A stretch of 64,000 nucleotides of DNA, taken from positions 272,661-336,660 of the forward strand of contig NZ_VEGH01000004.1 in NCBI RefSeq assembly GCF_007679345.1, in the 5' to 3' direction. A program made the position numbers and the translations under genes. The first letter of the stretch is position 1. Every line of letters begins with the position of its first letter. Source of the DNA: Cellulosimicrobium cellulans. Lineage in GTDB: Bacteria; Actinomycetota; Actinomycetes; Actinomycetales; Cellulomonadaceae. Of this stretch, positions 43,604 to 53,000 are shown piece after piece. The notes beneath the pieces are model-generated. The model saw only the letters and a program-made list of their open reading frames with translations, was not told the origin of the DNA and ran no database searches.

Positions 43604-44521
43604 ATGACCCAGACCCCCGTGCCCCACCGCTCCGGCTTCGCCTGCCTCGTCGGCCGGCCCAACGCCGGCAAGTCGACGCTCACCAACGCGCTCGTCGGCC
43701 AGAAGGTCGCGATCACCTCCGGGCGGCCGCAGACCACCCGGCACACGATCCGCGGCATCGTGCACCGCCCCGACGCCCAGCTCGTCCTGGTCGACACGCC
43801 CGGGCTGCACCGGCCGCGGACGCTGCTCGGCGAGCGGCTGAACGACCTGGTGCGCGACACGCTGAGCGAGGTCGACGTCGTGGGGTTCTGCCTGCCGTCG
43901 GACCAGAAGGTCGGCCCGGGCGACCGGTTCATCGCCGAGCAGCTCGCCCAGCTCGGCCGCCGCACCCCGGTGGTGGCGATCGCCACCAAGGCGGACCTGG
44001 TCGGCAAGCAGCGGCTCGCCGAGCACCTGCTGGCCGTCTCCGAGCTCGGCGACTGGGCCGACATCGTGCCGGTGTCCGCGGAGTCGGGCTACCAGGTCGA
44101 CGTCGTCGAGCAGGTGCTCACCGGGCACCTGCCCGAGGGGCCCGCGCTGTACCCCGAGGGCGAGCTGACCGACGAGCCGGAGGCCGTGATGGTCGCCGAG
44201 CTGGTCCGCGAGGCCGCGCTCGAGGGCGTGCGCGACGAGCTGCCGCACTCGCTGGCGGTCGTGGTGGACGAGATCGTGCCGCGCGAGACCGGCAAGGACG
44301 AGGCGCCGATGCTCGACGTCCGGGTCCACCTGTTCGTCGAGCGGGACAGCCAGAAGGCCATCGTCATCGGCCGGGGCGGGTCCCGGCTGCGCGAGGTCGG
44401 CACCCGCGCGCGCCGCGGCATCGAGGCGCTGCTGGGCTCCCGCGTGTACCTCGACCTGCACGTCAAGGTCGCGAAGGACTGGCAGCGCGATCCCAAGCAG
44501 CTCGGGCGGCTGGGCTTCTGA
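43604..44521 (+). CDS. era: GTPase Era
   Basis: 305 residues. G1 [10 protein letters not shown]2 region TTRHTIRG, G3 DTPG, G4 TKAD (a variant of NKxD) and G5 SAE are present, followed by a C-terminal KH domain ([13 protein letters not shown]). Binds the 3' end of 16S rRNA and assists 30S assembly, in functional line with YbeY and PhoH. ATG 43604 lies one base after the preceding stop. Last gene of this operon; a GC palindrome follows. Confidence 0.96.
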   Translation: MTQTPVPHRSGFACLVGRPNAGKSTLTNALVGQKVAITSGRPQTTRHTIRGIVHRPDAQLVLVDTPGLHRPRTLLGERLNDLVRDTLSEVDVVGFCLPSDQKVGPGDRFIAEQLAQLGRRTPVVAIATKADLVGKQRLAEHLLAVSELGDWADIVPVSAESGYQVDVVEQVLTGHLPEGPALYPEGELTDEPEAVMVAELVREAALEGVRDELPHSLAVVVDEIVPRETGKDEAPMLDVRVHLFVERDSQKAIVIGRGGSRLREVGTRARRGIEALLGSRVYLDLHVKVAKDWQRDPKQLGRLGF

Positions 44522-44549
44522 GCACCGCGACCACCCAGCGCGACCGGGA

Positions 44550-44569
44550 GGTGCCCCCGGGGGAGCACC
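44550..44569 (+). terminator. GC-rich palindrome after era
   Basis: Arms GGTGC(c)CCCC and GGGG(a)GCACC are adjacent (44550-44569) and can form a compact hairpin 28 bases after the era stop, just upstream of the next promoter. Confidence 0.4.
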
Positions 44570-44577
44570 GCGGTGGG

Positions 44578-44583
44578 GATAAT
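44578..44583 (+). promoter_or_regulatory. -10 box GATAAT of a leaderless transcript
   Basis: GATAAT ends 6 bases before GTG 44590. It is the best match to the consensus -10 in this window, and no Shine-Dalgarno sequence is present. Confidence 0.6.
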
Positions 44584-44589
44584 CGCGAC

Positions 44590-46086
44590 GTGCGCTACCG
44601 GACCGCAGCGGGGACCGTCGTGGGCGCGGTGGTGCTCGCCGTGCTCGGTGCGCTCATGGGCCCGCAGTGGGCACCGGTCCCCCTCACCGACCCGCTGACC
44701 GTCCAGGAGTCGGCGACGACGATCACCGGGGCGCCCGCGCTCGGCACCTACCCCGTGCAGTCGTCGGTGGTCACCGTCGCGCTCGACGGGGCGGACGTGG
44801 AGGCCCGGCTGCTGATGCCGGTCGGCGTCGAGGGCGACGTCCCCGGCGTCGTGTTCGTGCACGGCGCCGGCACCGGGCGGTACGAGGACGCGTTCGTCGA
44901 CCAGGCCCGTTCCCTCGCGGAGGCGGGCGTCGCGACGCTGGTGCCGAACAAGCGGCTCGACACCTACACCCTGCGGCACCGCGACTACGTGGCGATGGCC
45001 GACGACTACCTGCACTCGTTCGACCTGCTGCGCGGCCTGCCCGGCGTCGACCCAGCGCGCGTCGGCGTCTACGCCGAGAGCGAGGGCGCCTGGATCGCGC
45101 CGGTGATGGCCGCCGAGCAGCCGGAGATCGCGTTCGTGGTGCTCGCGTCCGCGCCGGTCGTGCCGCCGCGGCAGCAGGCCGCGTTCGCGGTCGACTCCTA
45201 CCTGCGGAACACCGGCGTCCCGCAGCAGGTGTTCCGGGCGATCCCGCGCGCGGTCGGCATGTCCCTGCCCGGCGGCGGCCTGGACTACGCGGACTTCGAC
45301 GTCGCGCCCTACCAGCGCCGCATGACCCAGCCGGTGCTCGTCGTCTACGGCACCGCGGACGCGTCCATGCCGGTGGTCCAGGGCGCCGAGCAGATCATCC
45401 GGGACCTGGCGATCGCCGGGAACACCGACTACACCGTGCGCTACTACCGGGGCGCCGACCACGGCATCCGGGTGGACGAGGTCGTGGCCCCCGCGTTCCT
45501 GCACGACCTCGCGGGCTGGGTCCAGGGGCTGCCGGAGACCGCGGCCGCGGCGCCGCGGATCGCCGGCCAGCAGCCGGAGCAGCTCTACTGGGCCGGCCCG
45601 GTGCCGCAGCCGCGGTGGCTGGGGGACGGGGACGTGCTGCTGTTCCTGGTCGTCGGCGCCGTCGGCGTGCTCGTGCTGCTGCCCGTCGGACGGTTCGCGG
45701 TGGTCGGGGTGCGGCGGGTGCGCGGCCGGGAGCCCGGGCCGGGCCGGGACCGGACGCTCACCCGGCGGCTGGCGCTGCTGTCCGCGGCGTCGGTCGCGAC
45801 CGTCGTCGTGCTGGTCTGGTACCTCGTGGCCGTCGCGCGGCTCGCGGTCGGCTACGAGCGCAACGGGTGGGTCGTGCAGGGCGGCTGGCTCGGCGTGCGG
45901 CTGCTCGGGCTGGTCGCGGTGTACGCCGCGGCGGCGGTCGTGGTGCGCCTGCGCCGGCTGCGACGGGCGGGGCAGCCGATGGCGCACGGGGTGCTCGGGC
46001 ACGTCGTGCTGTGGGGCACCTGCGCCGCCAGCGCCGCCCTGCTGGTGGTCCTGGCGTACTGGGGCGTGTACCAGCTCGGCATCTGA
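44590..46086 (+). CDS. Alpha/beta hydrolase fused to a four-helix membrane domain
   Basis: 498 residues. An N-terminal anchor (AAGTVVGAVVLAVLGALMG, about 4-24) exports the following hydrolase domain (about 60-320): VVFVHGAGTGRYED, nucleophile Ser in VYAESEGAWIAP, acid in YGTADASMP and His in GADHGIRVDE. The C-terminal 150 residues have four membrane segments (LLFLVVGAVGVLVLLPVG, ASVATVVVLVWYLVAV, LGLVAVYAAAAVVV, CAASAALLVVLAYWGVY). I do not recognise a named family for the fusion. An envelope acyl or ester hydrolase is the likely role. GTG 44590 directly follows the -10 box. It lies upstream of the kinase cluster, 76 bases before the PP2C gene, and may be its first member. Confidence 0.82.
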   Translation: MRYRTAAGTVVGAVVLAVLGALMGPQWAPVPLTDPLTVQESATTITGAPALGTYPVQSSVVTVALDGADVEARLLMPVGVEGDVPGVVFVHGAGTGRYEDAFVDQARSLAEAGVATLVPNKRLDTYTLRHRDYVAMADDYLHSFDLLRGLPGVDPARVGVYAESEGAWIAPVMAAEQPEIAFVVLASAPVVPPRQQAAFAVDSYLRNTGVPQQVFRAIPRAVGMSLPGGGLDYADFDVAPYQRRMTQPVLVVYGTADASMPVVQGAEQIIRDLAIAGNTDYTVRYYRGADHGIRVDEVVAPAFLHDLAGWVQGLPETAAAAPRIAGQQPEQLYWAGPVPQPRWLGDGDVLLFLVVGAVGVLVLLPVGRFAVVGVRRVRGREPGPGRDRTLTRRLALLSAASVATVVVLVWYLVAVARLAVGYERNGWVVQGGWLGVRLLGLVAVYAAAAVVVRLRRLRRAGQPMAHGVLGHVVLWGTCAASAALLVVLAYWGVYQLGI

Positions 46087-46119
46087 CGGTGTGGACGATG
46101 CGGTGGGTGGCGCCGCGAC

Positions 46120-46137
46120 CAGGCACCATGGTGCCTG
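46120..46137. promoter_or_regulatory. Perfect 18-bp palindrome upstream of the PP2C-kinase operon
   Basis: CAGGCACCATGGTGCCTG is a perfect uninterrupted palindrome, 25 bases upstream of the PP2C start. A chance 18-bp palindrome in a 76-base gap is unlikely. It may be an operator; the inner CACCAT is a weak -10 match that bound protein would cover. Confidence 0.5.
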
Positions 46138-46162
46138 CCAGGGCGACGAGGGGAGAGCACGG

Positions 46163-46999
46163 GTGCGCACGACGTGGGGTTCGGCGACCGACCGCGGGCG
46201 GGTGCGCGCGCTCAACGAGGACGCGCTGCTGGCGCACCCGCCGGTGTTCCTGGTCGCCGACGGCATGGGCGGGCACGAGGCGGGCGACGTCGCGAGCCGG
46301 CTCGCCGTCGAGGAGTTCGGCGCGCTCGCCGGCCGGTCCGCGGTGGACCCGTCCGACCTGCACGCCTGCTTCCGCAGCGCCGCCCGCCGGATCCGCGGCG
46401 CCTTCGAGCGGCGCGAGGGCGGCACGACGGTCGCGGGGGTGGCCCTGGGCGAGCACGACGGCGCCCCGCACTGGCTGGTGTTCAACGTGGGCGACTCGCG
46501 GGTCTACCGGTGGGCGGACGGCGAGCTCGCGCAGCTCACCGTCGACCACTCGGTGGTGCAGGAGCTGGTCGACTCGGGCGCGCTCACCCGGGACGCGGCC
46601 GAGCTGCACCCCGAGCGGCACGTCCTGACCCGCGCGCTCGGCACGGGGGCGGACCCCGAGCCCGACTACTGGATGCTCCCGGCGCGGCCGGGCGACCGCC
46701 TGCTCGTGTGCTCCGACGGCGTGACCGGCGAGCTCGCGCCCGCCGACCTGGCCGACGTCCTGGACCGGGTCCCGGGGCCCGGTGCGGCCGCCGCGGAGCT
46801 CGTCCGCCGCGCCGTCGAGGCGGGCGGCCGGGACAACGCCACCGCGGTCGTGGTGGACGCGGTCGACGACGACGCGGACGGGACGGATTCACCCGGATGG
46901 CTCGCGTTCGGCACCGCTCCTGCCGATAGGACATGGGACGAGACGGTCGACGGGGCCACCATCCCGCGACCGAGAAGCCACCAGGAGGACCGTCGGTGA
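46163..46999 (+). CDS. PP2C-family Ser/Thr protein phosphatase
   Basis: 278 residues, cytoplasmic. The metal-dependent phosphatase motifs are in order: RVRALNEDALL, VADGMGGHEAGDVAS, FNVGDSRVYRW, VCSDGVTGEL and GGRDNATAVVVD, with all metal-binding Asp residues. It should reverse the phosphorylation made by the kinase two genes downstream. GTG 46163 has GGGGAG upstream; an ATG-type start at 46091 would include sequence unlike the family. The stop overlaps the FHA gene start by four bases. Confidence 0.92.
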   Translation: MRTTWGSATDRGRVRALNEDALLAHPPVFLVADGMGGHEAGDVASRLAVEEFGALAGRSAVDPSDLHACFRSAARRIRGAFERREGGTTVAGVALGEHDGAPHWLVFNVGDSRVYRWADGELAQLTVDHSVVQELVDSGALTRDAAELHPERHVLTRALGTGADPEPDYWMLPARPGDRLLVCSDGVTGELAPADLADVLDRVPGPGAAAAELVRRAVEAGGRDNATAVVVDAVDDDADGTDSPGWLAFGTAPADRTWDETVDGATIPRPRSHQEDRR

Positions 47000-48441
47000 T
47001 CGTGCCCGAGTACACCCCCGGCGAGTGGTACGCCGTCGTCGCCGGAGGCGTCGTGCTGCTGCTCGCCCCGTCGACCCCGCCCGAGGTCGTCCGTGACGTC
47101 TGGGCCACCGCGCCCGAGCGCGGGGGCGGCCTGGGCGCGCAGCTCGACGCCCTCGTCCGGCACGGCATCGGCGGCCTGCACCCGTTCGCCGCGGTCGACC
47201 TGGCCGGCGGCCGGGTGCACACCGCGCTGCGCGGCGACGTGGAGGTCGAGGTCGTCCGCGGCACGCGCGCCGAGGTGCTGTCCGCGCCCGAGGTCGTGTC
47301 CTGGTCCGAGCGCTCCGTGGGCTCCGCCGAGGAGGTCACCGTCCGGGTGTCCGGTGCCGGCCGCGGCCCCGCGCTGCCCATCGTGAGCGGCGTGGTGCGC
47401 GCCTCCCGGGTCCGCGTGCGGCTGACCGGCACCGAGCCGGCGCGCGAGGTCGAGGCGGCGCCGTCCGAGCCCGTCGTGCTGCCCGCGGCGCCGACCCCCG
47501 TGGCCGTGGCGCCCGCGCGCGAGGCGGAGGCACCGGCCGCGCCCGCCGAGGTCGCGCCGGCCCGGGCCGACGTCGCCGCGACCGCGTCCGCGGACCGGCC
47601 GTCGGGCACCGAGGTCGTCGAGGGCGACCCGCTGTCCGGCGAGGTCGTGGCGGGCGAGCTCGTCGAGGCCGAGGTGGTCGAGGACGCGCCGGAGGTGGCG
47701 GCTCCGGTCGAGGACGCGCCCGCGGACGCGCCGGTCGAGGACCTGCCCGCGGAGGTGCGGGAGCACGACGCCGCCGACGCGGCCCCGGCCCCGGCCCCGG
47801 CCCCGGCTCCGGCCCCCGCCCCGGCCGCCCCGTCGGCCGCCGGCGCCCCGGTGATCCCGGCCCCCGCGCAGCCGTACGTCCCGCCGCAGGCCCCAGCCCC
47901 CGTGCTGCCCGGCCCGGCGTCCGCGGACGACCACGACGGCCTGACCATCCTCAGCGGCGAGCTCGCCTCGATCCGCCAGCACCTGCCGTCCTGGGCCGTG
48001 TCCCAGACCGGCGACTGGCCGTCCGGCGGGGTCGTGCCGACGCCGACCCCCGCGCCGGGGGTGTCCGGCGCGCTCCCGGTCACCGCCGCCGCGGCCGCCC
48101 CGGCGCCGCGCCTGGCGCTGTCCACGGGCGCCCTCGTCCCCGTCGACGGGGTCGTGCTGATCGGCCGCGCGCCGCAGGCCGACCGCGCGCCCGACGGCAC
48201 CGAGGCGCGCCTCGTCACCGTGCCCAGCCCCGAGCAGGACATCTCGCGCACCCACGCCGAGGTCCGCCTCGAGGCCGGCCGCGTGCTGGTCACCGACCTG
48301 TACTCCACCAACGGCATCACCGTCGCGTCCGGCGCCCTGCCGCCGCGGCGCGTCACCGCGGGCGAGCCCGTCGCCGTCGGGGAGGGGGACGTCGTCGACC
48401 TGGGCGACGGCGTGACGTTCACCGTGGAGCCGGGTGCGTGA
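46996..48441 (+). CDS. FHA-domain protein with long Ala/Pro/Glu linker
   Basis: 481 residues. The N-terminal 155 residues form a conserved globular part (EYTPGEWYAVVAGGVVLLLAP) of unknown fold. Residues about 160-335 are a low-complexity Ala/Pro/Glu/Val linker with an (AP)n run encoded near 47785-47820. The C-terminal FHA domain (about 375-480) has VLIGRAPQ, ISRTHAEVRLE and STNGITVASG, the phosphothreonine-binding residues Arg, Ser-Arg and Asn. It probably reads phosphothreonine made by the downstream kinase. GTG start within the PP2C stop and GTGA overlap with the kinase. Confidence 0.88.
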   Translation: MIVPEYTPGEWYAVVAGGVVLLLAPSTPPEVVRDVWATAPERGGGLGAQLDALVRHGIGGLHPFAAVDLAGGRVHTALRGDVEVEVVRGTRAEVLSAPEVVSWSERSVGSAEEVTVRVSGAGRGPALPIVSGVVRASRVRVRLTGTEPAREVEAAPSEPVVLPAAPTPVAVAPAREAEAPAAPAEVAPARADVAATASADRPSGTEVVEGDPLSGEVVAGELVEAEVVEDAPEVAAPVEDAPADAPVEDLPAEVREHDAADAAPAPAPAPAPAPAPAAPSAAGAPVIPAPAQPYVPPQAPAPVLPGPASADDHDGLTILSGELASIRQHLPSWAVSQTGDWPSGGVVPTPTPAPGVSGALPVTAAAAAPAPRLALSTGALVPVDGVVLIGRAPQADRAPDGTEARLVTVPSPEQDISRTHAEVRLEAGRVLVTDLYSTNGITVASGALPPRRVTAGEPVAVGEGDVVDLGDGVTFTVEPGA

Positions 48442-50057
48442 ACCGTCGTCGTGAGGCCTCGCAGCCGCCGCACCTGCCCGGCTACGCGGTGCAGCGGCTG
48501 CTGGGCTCCGGGGGCTCCGCCGACGTGTTCCTGTACGAGCAGGACCTGCCGCGGCGCCCGGTCGCCGTCAAGGTGCTGCTCGGCAGCGTGGACGCGGAGG
48601 CGCGGGAGGCCTTCGAGCGCGAGGCGGACCTGACGGCCCGGCTCTCGCACCACCCGTCGATCGTGACGGTGTACCAGGCGGGCGTGGCCCGCGACGGCCG
48701 GCCGTACCTGGTGATGGAGTACTGCGCGCGACCCGGCCTGGGCCAGCGGTACCGGTCGGAGCGGTTCGAGGTCGCCGAGGTGCTGGAGCTCGGCGTCCGG
48801 CTGGCCTCGGCGGTCGAGACGGCGCACCGCGCCGGCATCCTGCACCGCGACATCAAGCCCGGCAACGTGCTCACCAACGACTTCGGCCGCCCGGTGCTCA
48901 CCGACTTCGGCATCGCGTCCACCGTGGACGCGGGCGGCCCCGCCGTCGGCATGTCGATCCCGTGGGCGGCGCCCGAGCTGCTGGCGGTCGAGCCGCACGG
49001 CGACGCGCGCTCGGACGTCTACTCGCTCGCCGCGACGCTGTTCTCGGCGCTCGCGGGCCGGTCCCCGTTCGAGCGCCCGGGGGGCGGCAACGAGGCGGCC
49101 GACCTGGTGGGCCGCATCGAGCGCGGCGCCCCGGTGCCGTTCGCCCGGGACGACGTCCCGGACCGGCTGCGCACCGTGCTCGCCCGCGCGATGGCCCGCG
49201 AGCCGCAGCAGCGGCACGCCCGCGCGCTGGACCTGGCGCAGGACCTGCGTGCGGTGCAGGCCGACCTCGGCCTGCCGGTCACGGCGCTCGACGTCGAGGA
49301 GCACCCGGGACCGGGCGGCGCCCCCGCCGCGTCCGCCGCGGCGCCGGCCGACGCCACCCGCGTGCGGCCGGTCGTGGAGGTCGCCCCGCACGGCGCCCCG
49401 TCGGCCGCCGCGCCGGGCGGCCCGGTCGCGCCCGCGGCCGCCGTCGCGCCCGTCGGCCCGCCGCTCGACCTCGGCTCCGGCCCCGACGCCACCCGGCTCC
49501 GGCCGGTCGTCGCCGTGCGCCCCGGTGCCGTCCCCGCCGGCCCGGCTCCTGCCGGTGCGGCTCCCGCGGGCGGGGACGCGGGCCCCGATCTGGTCGCCGC
49601 CCCGGTGCACGAGGTGCACCCCGGCTCGGCAGCCCGGTCCCGCACCGGGCGGGTGCTCGCGGCGATCGGCTCCGTGGTCGCGATCGCCGCCGCCGTGGTC
49701 GCCGTCGTGTGGTTCGCCGACCGGCCGGAGACCGATCCCGGCCCGGCCGCCGGCACCGAGTTCCCCGGCCCGGCCAGCACCCTCGGGCAGACCGTGCCGG
49801 CGCCGACGAACCTGTTCGGCGCCCGCCAGCCGGACGGCACCGTCGTGTTCACCTGGACCAACCCCGACGAGCAGGACGGCGACACGTACCTCTGGGGCGT
49901 GCGCACCGCCACCGGCGAGCCGCAGCTGGAGATCGTGGACGAGCCCACCGTGACCGTCACCCCGCCGGCCGAGGGCGGCGAGGTGTGCGTCGAGGTCTCG
50001 ATCGTGCGCGCCGACCGCCGCGCGTCCACCGTCCCGGCGGAGGGGTGCGCCGCGTGA
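48438..50057 (+). CDS. Receptor-like Ser/Thr protein kinase with fibronectin-like ectodomain
   Basis: 539 residues. The Hanks-type kinase domain spans about 10-275: glycine loop LGSGGSADVFL, Lys45 in AVKVL, catalytic Asp138 in LHRDIKPGNVL and DFG Asp156. The activation segment (STVDAGGPAVG) holds candidate phospho-acceptors. A Pro/Ala linker follows, then one membrane helix (VLAAIGSVVAIAAAVVAVVW, about 408-428) and an extracellular domain of about 95 residues (FGARQPDGTVVFTWTNPDEQD) resembling one fibronectin III unit with two Cys near its end. PASTA repeats of PknB are absent. It is placed to phosphorylate the FHA partners and sense the next gene's product. Overlaps neighbours on both sides by four bases. 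Confidence 0.93.
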   Translation: MNRRREASQPPHLPGYAVQRLLGSGGSADVFLYEQDLPRRPVAVKVLLGSVDAEAREAFEREADLTARLSHHPSIVTVYQAGVARDGRPYLVMEYCARPGLGQRYRSERFEVAEVLELGVRLASAVETAHRAGILHRDIKPGNVLTNDFGRPVLTDFGIASTVDAGGPAVGMSIPWAAPELLAVEPHGDARSDVYSLAATLFSALAGRSPFERPGGGNEAADLVGRIERGAPVPFARDDVPDRLRTVLARAMAREPQQRHARALDLAQDLRAVQADLGLPVTALDVEEHPGPGGAPAASAAAPADATRVRPVVEVAPHGAPSAAAPGGPVAPAAAVAPVGPPLDLGSGPDATRLRPVVAVRPGAVPAGPAPAGAAPAGGDAGPDLVAAPVHEVHPGSAARSRTGRVLAAIGSVVAIAAAVVAVVWFADRPETDPGPAAGTEFPGPASTLGQTVPAPTNLFGARQPDGTVVFTWTNPDEQDGDTYLWGVRTATGEPQLEIVDEPTVTVTPPAEGGEVCVEVSIVRADRRASTVPAEGCAA

Positions 50058-53000
50058 GGACCCCCTGGAACCGCAAGAAGGTCGCGTCCACCGCGGCCGT
50101 CGTCACCGTGCCCGCGGTGCTCGCCACGCTCGCGATCGTGAACCCCGGGTTCCCGCTCGCGCAGGTCGACCTCAACGACGGCGCGGTCTGGCTGACCTCC
50201 ACGAGCACGCTCCAGGTCGGCCGGTACAACGCCCAGGTCGAGGAGCTGAACGCGGGGCTGGTCGCGAGCAGCACGGAGTTCGACGTGCTGCAGGACGCCG
50301 GCGACGTGCTGGTCGTCGAGGCCGGCACGCTCACCGTCGTCGACCCCGCCGGCGTCACCGCCGCCGCGCAGGTCGCGGTGCCCGCGGGCGCGCAGGTGTC
50401 GATGGCCGGCGGCACCGTCGCGGTGATGGACACCGAGGGCCGGGCGTGGGTCCGGTCCTTCGACGACCTGCCGCTGCTCCAGGTGACCGCCGACGAGCCG
50501 GACGCCGACGTCGGCGCGGGTGGCGTCATCACCGCCTCGGTGACCGGGGACGCGTTCGCCGTCGCCGGCGCGACCGGCGAGGTCACCCGGCTCACGCCGA
50601 CCGCGGGCGGCCCCGCGGCGGCCGAGGCGGGCCCGGCGCTGGACGGCCCGGTGGAGCAGCTCACCGCCGTGGGCGACGTGCCGGTCGGGCTCGACGGCGA
50701 CACCGTGCGCACCCCCGGCGGGTCCAGCACGCTCGGCCTCGCGCAGCCCGTGCTCCAGCAGCCGGGCCCCGCGGCCGCCGCCGCGCTCGTCGCCGGCAGC
50801 ACCGGCCTGGTCGAGGTCGCGCTGTCCTCGGGCGACGTCGCCGCCGAGCACGAGGCGGGCGGCTCCGGCGCGCCCGCCGCGCCGGTCCGGGTCGGGTCCT
50901 GCGCGCACGCCGCCTGGCCCACGGCGGCCGACAACTACCTGGAGCTGTGCGCCGACGCCGCGCCCCGGCTCGAGTCGCTCGCGGGCGTCACCGCGACGGA
51001 CCACCTGGTGTTCCGGGTGAACCGGCAGGTCGTCGCGCTGAACGAGACGGTCGACGGCCGGCTGTGGCTGCCGCTCGAGGACACCGAGGTCCGGGAGCCC
51101 GACTGGACGGACGTCGTCCCGGAGGAGCAGCCGGAGGACGAGACCGACCGAGCCGAGGGCGACCGCACCACGCAGGAGCTGGTGCCCGAGTGCTCGCCCA
51201 CCACCGCCGCCCCGAACGCGGTCGACGACGCGTTCGGCGTGCGCGCCGGCCGCACCACGATCCTGCCGGTGATCGACAACGACACCTCCTCGGACTGCGG
51301 CATCCTCGTGCTCAGCGAGGTGGACCCGCTGCCCGCCGAGTTCGGCGCCCTGCAGCAGGTGTACGGCGGGCGGGCGCTCCAGGTCGCCGTGCCGGCGGAC
51401 GCCGCCGGCTCGGTGACGTTCGCCTACTCGATCAGCGACGGCCGCGGGACCGCGGCGCCGTCCACGGCGCAGGTCACGCTCACGGTCCGGGACCCCGCGC
51501 TCGACGAGCCCCCGGTGCAGGACCGCACCGGCGAGATCCGCGTCGAGCAGGGCCAGACCGCGACGTACCCGGCGCTCGCCGACTTCTCCGACCCGGACGG
51601 CGACCCGCTGACCCTGGTGGGCGCCACGGCCGAGAAGGGCACCGCCCGGTTCCGGCAGGACGGCACGCTGAGCTACGTGGCCGACGGCGGCGAGCTCGGC
51701 CGGGACGTCGTGCACGTCGTCGTCTCGGACGGCACGTCCACCACCGAGGGCACCGTCGACGTCGACGTGCGCGCGATCGGCTCCCTGGACCTGCAGATCG
51801 ACCCCGTGCACGCCGTGACGTACGTCGACCAGGAGGTCGAGCTGCGCCCCCTGGACGCGGTCCGCACGTTCGGCGCGGAGCAGCCGCGGCTGGCAGGCGT
51901 CGAGGACGTGCAGGGCACCACGATCACCCCCGACCTGGACGCCGGCACGTTCTCGTTCCGGGCGGCCCAGGCCGGCACGTTCTACGTGAGCTTCACGGTC
52001 ACGGCCCCGCCGCAGCAGGCGACCGGCGTCGCGCGCATCGACGTGCGGGAGCGCCCCGAGCAGGTCGAGCCGCCGATCGCGGTCGCGGACGACGCCTGGC
52101 TGCCGTCGGGCGGCGAGACCACCGTCGACCCGCTCGCCAACGACACCGACCCCGCGGGCGGCGTGCTGGTGCTGCAGAGCGTGTCCGCGCCCGACGGCCT
52201 GCGGGTCGCCGTGCGGCAGCGGACGCTCGTCACGATCTCGGCGGTCGGAGCGCTCAGCGAGCCGGTGACGCTGCAGTACGTCGTCTCCAACGGCACCGCC
52301 AGCGCGACCGGCCAGATCCTCGTGCGCCCCGTGCCGGCGTCCGCGACGCCGCAGCCACCGGTGGTGCCGAACGTGACCGCCGACGTGCGGACCGGCGGCG
52401 TCGTCACGATCCCGGTCCTGGAGGGCGCGTCCGACCCCGACGGCGACGCGATCGCGCTGCAGCCCGACCTCGCGGAGCCGCTGGGCGAGGGCGAGGGCCT
52501 GATGTTCGTCTCCGGGGACAACCTGCGGTACCAGGCGCCGGCGACGCCGATGACGGTGCACGCGACGTTCGTCGTGCGGGACGCCACCGGCATGGAGACG
52601 GCCGCCACCGTGACCGTGCGCGTGCACGAGTCCGACCCGGAGACCAAGGCGCCGCCGAAGCCGCGCGCCCTGACCGCGCGCGTGTTCGCCGGTGAGACCG
52701 TGCGGATCCCGGTGCCGCTGGTCGGCATCGACGCCGACGGCGACGGCATCACCCTGCTCGGCGTCGCCTCCGCGGGCACCAAGGGCCGGGTGACCACCGT
52801 CGGCGCGGACTACCTGGAGTACGAGGCGCTGCCCGACGAGGCCGGCACCGACACGTTCACCTACGCGGTCGAGGACTGGACCGGCCAGCGCGCCGTCGCC
52901 ACCGTGCGCGTCGGCATCGCGGCGCGGCCCGGCGACAGCAACCGCGTGGTCGCCCGGGACGACACCATCACCGTCCGCCCGGGGCAGACCGTCGAGGTGC

